Below are positions 56,079 through 63,662 of a DNA stretch of 64,000 nucleotides, piece after piece. The position numbers and the translations under genes were made by a program. Numbering within the stretch: position 1 is the stretch's first letter; each line of letters starts with the position of its first letter. The DNA comes from Spirochaetales bacterium (GTDB taxonomy: Bacteria > Spirochaetota > Spirochaetia > DAHUYW01). Under the pieces are notes generated by a model. It had not been told where the DNA came from. It saw only the letters and a program-made list of their open reading frames with translations, and did not search any database. The stretch is taken from assembly GCA_027306915.1 (NCBI GenBank), contig DAHUYW010000005.1, positions 94,185 to 158,184 on the forward strand, written 5' to 3'.

Positions 56079-57572
56079 TTGGCACAAAAAAAGATCTATG
56101 ACTACAAGGTAGAGCCGGTAAAGAACAAGATCCTCACGGCCCTTAAGCGAAGAAGATTGGAGTCGACCGTTACTGACCTTGTCGCAGCCACCGGGCTACC
56201 GACCTATCAGGTGCAGGAGACGATGAAGCTCGTCTCGAACGAGTACCGCGGCCACATGAAGGTGACCGAGTCGGGAGAGCTCCTGTACTACTTCCCCTAC
56301 GGGCTGCGAAGCCAGCTCAAGGGATTTGGACCGGCCTTCCGCCGGGCTGTCCGCGGAATCTGGTCCACCACTCTCAAGGTGCTCGCGTTCCTCTTCAAGA
56401 TCTGGATCATGGTGATGCTCATCGGCTACTTCGTGCTGTTTGTGGCCCTTCTGGTGCTTGCGTTTCTTGCGTCGATCGCCGGTTCGGTCGCATCCAATTC
56501 AAGCGGCAGCAGTCGCCGTTCTCGCGACGGCGGCCTCGGTGGAGGCATGGGATTCTTTCTCGCCTCTCAGGTGATCCGGTGGTTCATCGACATTTGGTTC
56601 TTCTCCACCATCGTGCGAGACGTGCAGGGCGGAAGAGCCCGCCCCGCGCGCCGCCCCCTTCACCGCTCGGTCTTTTCGTATGTTTTTGGGGTCGGCGACG
56701 CCAACCCGGGATGGGACGAGGCCGAGAAGAAGGCGATAATCCACTACATTCAGGGAAACAAGGGGATCCTTACGCTCGAGGAGTTCATGACCCTCACCGG
56801 ACGCGACGCCGACAGCGCTCAGCATCTGCTGAACGAGTATCTTCTCGAGTTCCAAGGGGAGCCTGATGTTACTCGGGACGGAACACTCTACTACCGATTC
56901 AACGACCTCCTGCACTCCAAGGATCTACCGAAGGAGCCGGTCACGCGGTCGACAGGCAAGAAGTCTGTGTATCCCTTCAGCAGCAACAAATCCGCGACAA
57001 ACAAGTGGATCACGTTCTTCAATGTGGTCAACCTGTTCTTTGGCGGCTACTTTCTCTACTATTCGCTGGTCGTCGTGGTTCCTCAAAAGGGGGACGGCCT
57101 CGCCTATCTCTACCAGATCACCTCGCTCTTGGCGTCGCGGTTTCTCGGACTCGATCCGACGACGGTCATTCCCGTAGTCCTCGGAATAATCCCGCTCGCC
57201 TTCTCGATCCTATTCTTTCTCGTACCTCTGATCCGACGGGCCAGAGAAAAGTCAAAGAACCAGGATATCAAGCGAGGCAATTTCCTGAAGCGCCTCTACG
57301 ATCGAATCCTCCAGAATCCGCTCCTTGTCGATCCCCGTAAGATCCAGCCGTTTGGGGCCGATGAGTCCCCAGACCGCTGGGAGGCCTTCCGCGACCAATC
57401 CATAAAGAGGCTCGCTGCGGCAAAAGGGGCGGATGTCGAGGAGACCGAGGGCGCTTTCGTCTACCGAATAACCGAGCTCGACCGCGAGCAGCGCGACATC
57501 GCGGCTCTGCGAAACTCGATCGACATCGCCTCGTTCAACATCGGCAAGACGATCTACGACTCAGGCGAGTGA
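56079..57572 (+). CDS. Membrane protein with duplicated winged-helix-like modules
   Basis: 497 aa from TTG 56079, which has GGAGG five bases upstream; the ATG at 55974 lies before the promoter. An N-terminal cytoplasmic module (about 8-80) and a second one (about 205-275) look like copies: both run helix-helix then end in a hairpin, KVTESGELLYYF and DVTRDGTLYYRF. Two hydrophobic helices lie at about 105-140 and a Ser/Arg/Gly loop follows. Another transmembrane pair lies at about 310-335 and 360-390. Function unknown. Its 3' end overlaps the convergent glycosylase gene by 19 bases. Confidence 0.65.
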   Translation: MAQKKIYDYKVEPVKNKILTALKRRRLESTVTDLVAATGLPTYQVQETMKLVSNEYRGHMKVTESGELLYYFPYGLRSQLKGFGPAFRRAVRGIWSTTLKVLAFLFKIWIMVMLIGYFVLFVALLVLAFLASIAGSVASNSSGSSRRSRDGGLGGGMGFFLASQVIRWFIDIWFFSTIVRDVQGGRARPARRPLHRSVFSYVFGVGDANPGWDEAEKKAIIHYIQGNKGILTLEEFMTLTGRDADSAQHLLNEYLLEFQGEPDVTRDGTLYYRFNDLLHSKDLPKEPVTRSTGKKSVYPFSSNKSATNKWITFFNVVNLFFGGYFLYYSLVVVVPQKGDGLAYLYQITSLLASRFLGLDPTTVIPVVLGIIPLAFSILFFLVPLIRRAREKSKNQDIKRGNFLKRLYDRILQNPLLVDPRKIQPFGADESPDRWEAFRDQSIKRLAAAKGADVEETEGAFVYRITELDREQRDIAALRNSIDIASFNIGKTIYDSGE

Positions 57573-58303
57573 TTGCGCGGGAATGGACACCTGCTGCGAA
57601 GCGGGCAGCCGCTGCAAACCGGCTTCTTGCGACAGTGGGCCTTCGCGTGTCGAACGATGAGGGCATGATATTCTCCCAAGAGCTCGGGGTCCGGCGGCAC
57701 AGCATTCTCAAAAAGCCGTTGGATCGATCCGTAGGAGGCTCGCTCGTCTGCGATTCCCAGGCGAGCGAGCAGGCGCCGGGCGTACGCGTCTGCGACGAAG
57801 ACCGGCGATCCGAATGCATAGAGCAGAATGGAGTCGACCGTCTCTTCCCCTAACCCCCAAATGGAGAGCAAGCTCTCTCGATCGGGCGCCTTTCGCTGTG
57901 CAAGGCGGTTGCCGCGGAGCAGGAACTCGCTCACGGAGCGGAGCTTTGTCGCTTTTTGATTGTAATAGCCGCTTGAGCGGATGATGGCAGGGAGCCGTCC
58001 CGGGTCGGTCGATAGAATCGACCTTGGACCCATGAGGCCGCTTGCCCTCAAGGCCATGAGCGCCCGCATCGCATTCTCCCACGACGTGTTTTGAGTAAGT
58101 ATCGCACCTACGACGATTTCAAAGCGCTGGGAAGAGGTGAGCCCACCCCGGCGGTCTCGCCCGACCAGATAACCCTGGTCGTCGTAGCCGGGCGAGCTCG
58201 CACGGGAGAGGAGTGGCCACCAACCCTGGTAGCCATAGGCCGCTTCGAGCAGCTCGTAGATCCTCTGGAGTTGTCTTCCCGTATCCTTCTTCACGGCGCG
58301 CAC
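57554..58303 (-). CDS. Endonuclease III-superfamily DNA glycosylase (HhH-GPD, 4Fe-4S)
   Basis: 249-aa base-excision repair enzyme. The helix-hairpin-helix is IWGLGEETVDSIL (about 148-160) and the catalytic Asp lies in VFVADAYARR (Asp172). The Lys of bifunctional EndoIII (GVGRKT) is Glu here, so a monofunctional glycosylase is expected, as in COG2231 (MagIII-type) members. The C-terminal iron-sulfur loop is complete: C-x6-C-x2-C-x5-C. Which base it removes cannot be told. The start lies 35 bases before the ppdK terminator region. Confidence 0.85.
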   Translation of the reverse strand: MRAVKKDTGRQLQRIYELLEAAYGYQGWWPLLSRASSPGYDDQGYLVGRDRRGGLTSSQRFEIVVGAILTQNTSWENAMRALMALRASGLMGPRSILSTDPGRLPAIIRSSGYYNQKATKLRSVSEFLLRGNRLAQRKAPDRESLLSIWGLGEETVDSILLYAFGSPVFVADAYARRLLARLGIADERASYGSIQRLFENAVPPDPELLGEYHALIVRHAKAHCRKKPVCSGCPLRSRCPFPRNHSPES

Positions 58304-58308
58304 ACGAC

Positions 58309-58338
58309 AAAAAGGCCGCCCCGAACCTCGGGACGGCC
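58309..58338 (-). terminator. Terminator of ppdK
   Basis: The minus strand has an 11-bp stem GGCCGTCCCGA/TCGGGGCGGCC (one G-T pair) with a 3-base loop, then TTTTT. It starts 22 bases after the ppdK stop. Confidence 0.9.
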
Positions 58339-58359
58339 CCTCCAGCTGTCAGCCGGTTT

Positions 58360-61284
58360 CTACCGACGCCCTGCGCGCGCGACGGGCTTCCTCGCCTGAG
58401 CCTTGGTGCGAGCTCCCGCCTTCGGCTTCGGCATTGCCTTGGCGCCGCGAACGGATGCCACCCGCGCCGCTGCGGTCTTCGGGCGCTTCGCCGCGTTCGT
58501 TCGGGCAGTCGAAGTTTTCGTCGCCGTCTTACGGGCTGCAGGTTTCGAGGTGGCTGCCTTCTTGACCGTGCGCGCAGAGGCTGCTGCCTTCGCAGCAGCC
58601 CGCTTTTCCTCCACCGCCGCCTGCGCCGCAGCAAGGCGCGCGATCGGCACGCGGAACGGGGAGCAGGAGACGTAATTCATCCCGACCCGGTGACAGAACT
58701 TCACCGAATTGATCTCCCCTCCGTGCTCGCCGCAGATCCCGACCTTCAGGTCTTTGCGCGTCGAGCGCCCCCTCTCGATTCCCATTTTCACGAGCAGACC
58801 GACCCCAGCCTGGTCGAGCGACTGGAAGGGATCGTACTTGAAGACTCCGGCCTTCTTCTCGTCGACGTAGTCAGGAAGGAACCGGCCGGCATCATCGCGA
58901 GACATTCCGAGGGTCATCTGGGTAAGATCGTTCGTGCCGAAGGAGAAGAACTCCGCAACCTCGGCCACTTGGTCCGCGAGTAGCGCCGCACGCGGAACCT
59001 CGATCATCGTTCCGACGAGGTACTTGACCTTCTGGCCGCTCTTCTTGATGATCGCGTCGGCAACCGAGCGAGTCCGCACCTCGAGAATCTTCAACTCCTT
59101 CTTGTCAATGACGAGGGGATGCATGATCTCCGGCTCGACCTTGATGCCCAGCTTTGCACTGTCGCACGCTGCGGTGATGATGGCTGTCACCTGCATGTCG
59201 AGTATCTCGGGGTAGGTGATGGACAGCCGGCACCCGCGGTGACCGAGCATCGGGTTCGCCTCATGGAGCTGTTCGACGCGATGCTTCACCGTCTCGAAGG
59301 GAATCCCGATCTTCGAGGCGAGCTCCCGCTGCTTGTCCTCATCGTGCGGCACAAACTCGTGGAGGGGAGGATCGATAAGGCGAATCGTCACGGGCAGCCC
59401 GTTCATCGCCTTGAAGATGCCCCGGAAATCCTCGGTCTGGATGGGCAGGAGCTTCGCAAGCGCTCGCTTTCGTGACTCCACTTCCTCGGCTACGATCATC
59501 TCCTGAATCGCCTCGCGGCGCTCGGGGGTGTCGAAGAACATGTGCTCGGTTCGGCACAGCCCGATTCCTTCGGCTCCCAGCGTGCGCGCGTGCTCGGCAT
59601 CGTAGGGAGTGTCGGCATTCGTCCGCACCCGCAGCCGGCGCAGCTTGTCGGCCCACTGGAGGATGGTTTTGTACGCTTCCGGAAGCTCCGGCTGTATCAG
59701 CCTGAGCGAGGTCTGGTAGACGTCGCCGGTCGAGCCGTTCAGGGTGATCTCTTCGCCCTCCTTGACGACCTTGTCCCCGACCTTGAAGAGTCTGCGGCTG
59801 TAGTCGATGTCCATTTTCTCGCAGCCTACGATGCAGCACTTCCCCCAACCGCGCGCCACGACAGCGGCGTGGCTCGTCTTGCCTCCGGTCGCGGTAAGAA
59901 TCCCTTTCGCCGCATGCATTCCGCCGACATCCTCCGGCGAGGTTTCCCGGCGGACCAGGATGACTGTCTTTCCTGCGGCCGCCCAATCTTCAGCGGTCTT
60001 GGCGTCGAAGACCACCTTCCCCGCGGCGGCTCCGGGTACCGCGTCGATACCGGTGACAAGGTAATTCCTCCGGAGCTCGTCCTTCTGCGAAGGATCAATA
60101 ACGGGATAGAAGATGCCTTCGATGTCGGTGTCTTTGATGCGGAGGACGGCATCCTCTTTCGTTATAAGTTTCTCTTTCACCATATCTACCGCAATCGTGA
60201 ACGCTGCGACCGGCGAGCGCTTCCCCGTCCGGCACTGGAGCATGTAAAGCTTGCCCTCTTCGACGGTAAACTCGAGGTCCTGCATATCGCGATAGTGCTT
60301 TTCCAGGGTGGAACGAACCTGCACGAGCTGTTTGTAGGCCTTGGGGTCGGCCTTCTCGAAGTCGGAAAGCTTGATGGGGGTGCGGATGCCGGCTACGACA
60401 TCCTCGCCTTGGGCGTTCACGAGGTAGTCACCGTAGAAAATATCGGCGCCGCTGTTCGGGTCGCGTGTGAAGCAGACGCCCGTCCCGGATTCATCGCCCA
60501 TGTTTCCGAAGACCATCTGCACCACACTGACTGCGGTGCCCACGACCCCGGTAATCTTTTCGACTCGGCGATAGGTGACGGCCTTGTCGGCCATCCAGCT
60601 GCCGAAGACCGCACCGATCGCGCCCCAAAGCTGCTCGATCGGGTCCTGGGGAAAGTCGCGCCTGATGTGAGCCTTGTAGATCGCTTTGAAATCCTTGATG
60701 AGGGCATCGAGCTCTTCCTCGTTGACTTCGGTGTCGTTCACCTTCTGGCCGAGGGGAATGCCAAGGCGTCGTCGAGAGCGAGTGTCCTTTATGCGATCGA
60801 AGGCGGCGTCGAATTCCGAGCGCTCAATGCCCATTGCCGTGGAGCCGTACATCATGATGAAGCGGCGATAGGCATCGAGGGCGAAGCGGCGGTTTCCCGT
60901 CTTCTTTGCGAGGCCCTCCACAGAGGCGTCGGTGAGACCTAGGTTGAGAATGGTCTCCATCATCCCTGGCATCGAGATCGGCGCTCCCGATCGCACTGAG
61001 ACAAGCAGCGGATCCTTGGGATCGCCCAGCTTCTTGCCAACGGCTCGCTCAAGCTTTGCGAGGTTCTTGAGGAGCTCCTCCTTGAGCCCGGCCGGATACT
61101 TCCTGCCGTTCTTGTAATACAGGTCACAGACTTCCGTTGTAATCGTGAAGCCAGCTGGAACAGGAAGGCGGATAGCCGTCATTTCTGCAAGACCGGCGCC
61201 CTTTCCTCCGAGGAGGTTCTTCATGGAGCCATTGCCTTCGGCCTTCCCCTCCCCAAAAAAGTAAATGTACTTATTCGTTGCCAT
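58360..61284 (-). CDS. ppdK: Pyruvate, phosphate dikinase with basic C-terminal tail
   Basis: Interconverts pyruvate + ATP + Pi with PEP + AMP + PPi, an energy-saving glycolytic or gluconeogenic step. 974 aa. The N-terminal ATP-grasp domain starts KYIYFFGEG and includes LLGGKGAGLAEM; the phospho-His domain has GGKTSHAAVVARGWG; the C-terminal TIM barrel ends with CGEHGGE and NYVSCSPFRVPIARLAAAQ. That is where normal enzymes stop (about 890). Here about 86 more residues follow, with roughly 26 Lys/Arg, two Glu and much Ala/Pro, like a histone H1 tail. GGAGG precedes the ATG. Confidence 0.96.
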   Translation of the reverse strand: MATNKYIYFFGEGKAEGNGSMKNLLGGKGAGLAEMTAIRLPVPAGFTITTEVCDLYYKNGRKYPAGLKEELLKNLAKLERAVGKKLGDPKDPLLVSVRSGAPISMPGMMETILNLGLTDASVEGLAKKTGNRRFALDAYRRFIMMYGSTAMGIERSEFDAAFDRIKDTRSRRRLGIPLGQKVNDTEVNEEELDALIKDFKAIYKAHIRRDFPQDPIEQLWGAIGAVFGSWMADKAVTYRRVEKITGVVGTAVSVVQMVFGNMGDESGTGVCFTRDPNSGADIFYGDYLVNAQGEDVVAGIRTPIKLSDFEKADPKAYKQLVQVRSTLEKHYRDMQDLEFTVEEGKLYMLQCRTGKRSPVAAFTIAVDMVKEKLITKEDAVLRIKDTDIEGIFYPVIDPSQKDELRRNYLVTGIDAVPGAAAGKVVFDAKTAEDWAAAGKTVILVRRETSPEDVGGMHAAKGILTATGGKTSHAAVVARGWGKCCIVGCEKMDIDYSRRLFKVGDKVVKEGEEITLNGSTGDVYQTSLRLIQPELPEAYKTILQWADKLRRLRVRTNADTPYDAEHARTLGAEGIGLCRTEHMFFDTPERREAIQEMIVAEEVESRKRALAKLLPIQTEDFRGIFKAMNGLPVTIRLIDPPLHEFVPHDEDKQRELASKIGIPFETVKHRVEQLHEANPMLGHRGCRLSITYPEILDMQVTAIITAACDSAKLGIKVEPEIMHPLVIDKKELKILEVRTRSVADAIIKKSGQKVKYLVGTMIEVPRAALLADQVAEVAEFFSFGTNDLTQMTLGMSRDDAGRFLPDYVDEKKAGVFKYDPFQSLDQAGVGLLVKMGIERGRSTRKDLKVGICGEHGGEINSVKFCHRVGMNYVSCSPFRVPIARLAAAQAAVEEKRAAAKAAASARTVKKAATSKPAARKTATKTSTARTNAAKRPKTAAARVASVRGAKAMPKPKAGARTKAQARKPVARAGRR

Positions 61285-61349
61285 AGTAGTCCTTAAAACC
61301 TCCGTTTGAGTTTGCAGCTGTAGGTATCGATGTTGGACGCGATGGGGAT

Positions 61350-61378
61350 AGCGTAAGACAAAAAAGCCCTTATGTCAA
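61350..61378 (-). promoter_or_regulatory. Promoter of ppdK embedded in the upstream terminator
   Basis: Minus strand TTGACA (61378-61373) and TACGCT (61355-61350), 17-base spacer. The -35 box lies in the loop and stem of the sigma-factor gene's terminator hairpin. Confidence 0.55.
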
Positions 61379-61391
61379 CATAAGGGCTTTT
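61360..61391 (-). terminator. Terminator after the second sigma factor gene
   Basis: 11-bp stem CATAAGGGCTT/AAGCCCTTATG with a 4-base loop. On the minus strand it is followed by a run of T; the other strand also has TTTT, so it may work both ways. Confidence 0.9.
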
Positions 61392-61430
61392 CGCACAACG
61401 AGTTAGTTTACTCTTTTCGGTGGGTTTGTG

Positions 61431-62303
61431 CTACGCGATGTATGCCTCGAGGTATTGCGACCGAGAGGGATGCTGCAGGCGCTTGATTGCTTTCTTCTCG
61501 ATCTGCCGAATTCGCTCCTTGGTGAGGTTGTACTTGTCACCTATCTCCTTGAGAGAGAGCGGGCTCTTGCCGTTCAGCCCGAAACGATACTGGATGATCT
61601 CGGCCTCTTTCGTAGAGAGCGAGCGAAGCACACTCACGATGTCTTCCTTCAGAGACTTGTCAACGATGATGTCCTCGGGGTGCGGATACCCCGAATCTTC
61701 GATGAAATCTCCCAGCTGCGACGAATCCTTTTCGGCATAAACCGGAGTCTCGAGCGAGATAAGGTCCCGCGAGATGTTGAGAAGATCGGCCACGTGCTCC
61801 TCGTCCATGTTGACCGAGCGCGCGATCTCCCGAATCTCCGGCTCCTCGGCGTTGCCGGATTGCAGCTCTTTACGTGCCTTTTCGATCTGCACGAGCTCGT
61901 TCGCCCTGTTGAGAGGGAGTCGAATCATTCTCGATTTCTCACAGATCGCCTTGAGAATGGCCTGCCGGATCCACCACACGGCGTAAGAGATGAAGTGGTA
62001 TCCCTTGTCGACATCGAAGCGTTCGATGGCGTTCATGAGCCCGATGTTTCCTTCACTGATAAGGTCCGAAAGGGGAAGCCCCTGGTTCTGATACTTCTTC
62101 GCGACGTTGACCACGAATCGGAGGTTGGCCTTGACGAGCATGTCTTTGGCCGCCTTGTCATCTTTGGCAGCCCTGCGAGCGTAGTGATCCTCTTCCTCTC
62201 TCGTGAGGAGAGCAACTCGATTGATCTCCTTGAGATAGATGGAGAGGACGTTCTCGTCGTCGTGTCCGGTCTTCTCAGTTTTTGCTTTCTTGGATGCTGC
62301 CAT
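61431..62303 (-). CDS. Sigma-70-family RNA polymerase sigma factor (RpoD/RpoS-like)
   Basis: 290 aa, regions 1.2 to 4 without region 1.1. Region 1.2 is VLSIYLKEINRVALLTREEE. Region 2 runs LRFVVNVAKKY to YAVWWIRQAILKAI. Region 4 ends with the helix-turn-helix LKEIGDKYNLTKERIRQIEKKAIKRL. The region 2.4/4.2 residues look like the RpoD group, so it probably reads ordinary -10/-35 promoters. A sigma-54 promoter and an upstream sigma-70-type promoter precede it. T. pallidum has a sigma factor next to groES as well. AGGAGG precedes the ATG. Confidence 0.9.
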   Translation of the reverse strand: MAASKKAKTEKTGHDDENVLSIYLKEINRVALLTREEEDHYARRAAKDDKAAKDMLVKANLRFVVNVAKKYQNQGLPLSDLISEGNIGLMNAIERFDVDKGYHFISYAVWWIRQAILKAICEKSRMIRLPLNRANELVQIEKARKELQSGNAEEPEIREIARSVNMDEEHVADLLNISRDLISLETPVYAEKDSSQLGDFIEDSGYPHPEDIIVDKSLKEDIVSVLRSLSTKEAEIIQYRFGLNGKSPLSLKEIGDKYNLTKERIRQIEKKAIKRLQHPSRSQYLEAYIA

Positions 62304-62327
62304 GTTCGGCCTCCTGGCACTTATAAA

Positions 62328-62343
62328 TGCAAGTACTGTGCCA
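62328..62343 (-). promoter_or_regulatory. Sigma-54 promoter of the second sigma factor gene
   Basis: The minus strand reads TGGCACAGTACTTGCA, a full match to TGGCACRNNNNTTGCW, with a start expected near 62318 and AGGAGG in the 15-nt leader. It differs in only one of 16 positions from the site before the RpoS-type gene at 32779. A GTGCCA copy 17 bases downstream makes an inverted repeat with the -24 box. Confidence 0.82.
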
Positions 62344-62410
62344 AGAGACCCACGAAAAGTGATTCTCTAACTATCTGTCACATAAAGAGATAGTATATCC
62401 CTATTTTTGT

Positions 62411-62440
62411 AAGATATCGGGCCAGAAACGGCTGGGTCAA
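62411..62440 (-). promoter_or_regulatory. Upstream sigma-70-type promoter of the second sigma factor gene
   Basis: Minus strand TTGACC (62440-62435) and TATCTT (62416-62411), 18-base spacer, about 110 bases before the gene. A separate TATAAT lies at 62445-62440 without a good -35. Confidence 0.5.
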
Positions 62441-62476
62441 TTATACACAAAAACCTATGTAGCAATTGAAATCGCA

Positions 62477-63151
62477 TCATAATGACCCAGACAGAAGCTC
62501 ATCCGCACCACGTGTGCGCCCGCAACACTCCATGTAGGGCAGCCCGCTCCCGCAGATGCACCTCTCGGCGGGCGAAAGGCGTTGTTTGCGCACGAAATTC
62601 ACCGGAATAACCGCCGGGTCGCTCCAGTCTGGCTCAACAAAGGAAGGGAAAATGACCGTCGTGCTGCGGAAAAGACGCAGCTTCTCCTCTGGACAGCGAC
62701 CTGCAAGGCTGCCCGAGGCCTTGAGGTTGCGCCAGTACTCCGATATGAGGTCCCAAATCATGTCCCGCTCGGCAAACGTCCCGAGGCTGTGCGACGGTTT
62801 TGTCTTGAGATAGCGAGCGATCTGCACCGAATAGAACGCGTACAGGTCATCCAGCTCTGGGGAGGGCTGCCGAACCATCCCATAGCCGTTGGAAAAGCGT
62901 CGGAGCATCGCCCGGGCCCGACTCCCGCGCTTCACGAGACCGCTTGCCGCCTTCCAGCTTCGCAGAGCGCCGCTCTTGTTCCCGAGCCGGACGAGGGCTA
63001 TCCCGAGGTAGAAGAGTATCGCCGCAAGCTCCCCGCGCTGCGCGGGAGAGCATTGCTTGAGCGCCTGCTCGAAGCATCGGAGAGCGCCGTGAGAATCGTG
63101 TCTCGACAGGCAGGTCTTCCCCTCCTCAAGCTTCCTAAAGCACTGACTCAT
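62477..63151 (-). CDS. TPR/SEC-C motif protein
   Basis: 224 aa. N-terminal helical TPR-like pair (GALRCFEQALKQCSP, YLGIALVRLGNKSGAL), a middle region of unknown type, and near the C-terminus a SEC-C zinc motif CICGSGLPYMECCG. SEC-C motifs occur in SecA and in many small proteins that touch ribosomes or translocation factors. The ATG at 63151 follows AAGGGG; the frame is open upstream to 63184. It is divergent from groES and precedes the sigma gene. Confidence 0.75.
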   Translation of the reverse strand: MSQCFRKLEEGKTCLSRHDSHGALRCFEQALKQCSPAQRGELAAILFYLGIALVRLGNKSGALRSWKAASGLVKRGSRARAMLRRFSNGYGMVRQPSPELDDLYAFYSVQIARYLKTKPSHSLGTFAERDMIWDLISEYWRNLKASGSLAGRCPEEKLRLFRSTTVIFPSFVEPDWSDPAVIPVNFVRKQRLSPAERCICGSGLPYMECCGRTRGADELLSGSL

Positions 63152-63167
63152 GATTCCCCTTTGCGCT

Positions 63168-63196
63168 AAGATACTACCGCACAATCACTTCGGCAA
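63168..63196 (-). promoter_or_regulatory. Promoter of the TPR/SEC-C gene
   Basis: Minus strand TTGCCG (63196-63191) and TATCTT (63173-63168), spaced by 17 bases, 16 bases before the ATG. Confidence 0.6.
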
Positions 63197-63214
63197 TTGC
63201 CGCCCTTGAGACCC

Positions 63215-63243
63215 TTGACCCACCAAGCGATTGCTCGTATATT
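63215..63243 (+). promoter_or_regulatory. Promoter of groES
   Basis: TTGACC at 63215-63220 and TATATT at 63238-63243 with a 17-base spacer, about 60 bases before the ATG. No CIRCE inverted repeat is present, so HrcA control is not indicated. Confidence 0.75.
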
Positions 63244-63304
63244 TCCTTCACAACCAAATTCGAGCGCAAATACGCCGCGAGACTCATTAAATGTGGAGGG
63301 AGAA

Positions 63305-63571
63305 ATGAAGATAAAGCCGATTGGCGACCGTGTGCTGGTCAAAGCTGAAGAGGTTGAAGAGAAGACTGCCGGTGGAATTTTCATCCCACAGACCGCACAG
63401 GAAAAGACTCAGACTGGAGTGGTGGAGGCGATAGGGGACGACAAGGAGAACATCAAAGTCTCGGTCGGCCAGAAGGTGATGTACGACAAGTACGCCGGAA
63501 CCACCATCAAGGTCGATGGCAAGGACAAGCTCCTCCTGAAGAGCGACGACATACTCGCAGTCATTGAGTAG
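63305..63571 (+). CDS. groES: Co-chaperonin GroES
   Basis: 88-aa lid of the GroEL chamber. MKIKPIGDRVLVKAEE start, mobile loop EKTAGGIFIPQTAQEK, and the C-terminal LLLKSDDILAVIE strand. The ATG at 63305 follows GGAGGGAG. groEL does not follow; a terminator does, so groES is monocistronic, as in Treponema pallidum where groEL is elsewhere. Confidence 0.97.
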   Translation: MKIKPIGDRVLVKAEEVEEKTAGGIFIPQTAQEKTQTGVVEAIGDDKENIKVSVGQKVMYDKYAGTTIKVDGKDKLLLKSDDILAVIE

Positions 63572-63621
63572 GGTCGGTCTCTCGGCCGCAATGCGGTCGC
63601 AAAAAGGAGAAAGCGACGTGG

Positions 63622-63652
63622 GAAGGTAGCTACCAGGCTGCCTTCTCTTTTT
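63622..63652 (+). terminator. Terminator of groES
   Basis: 9-bp stem GAAGGTAGC/GCTGCCTTC with one G-T pair and a 6-base loop, followed by TCTTTTT. Confidence 0.85.
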
Positions 63653-63662
63653 CTGGGCGTCC

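Noticed and set aside
63244..63304. CIRCE element before groES
   Set aside because: No TTAGCACTC-N9-GAGTGCTAA-like repeat.
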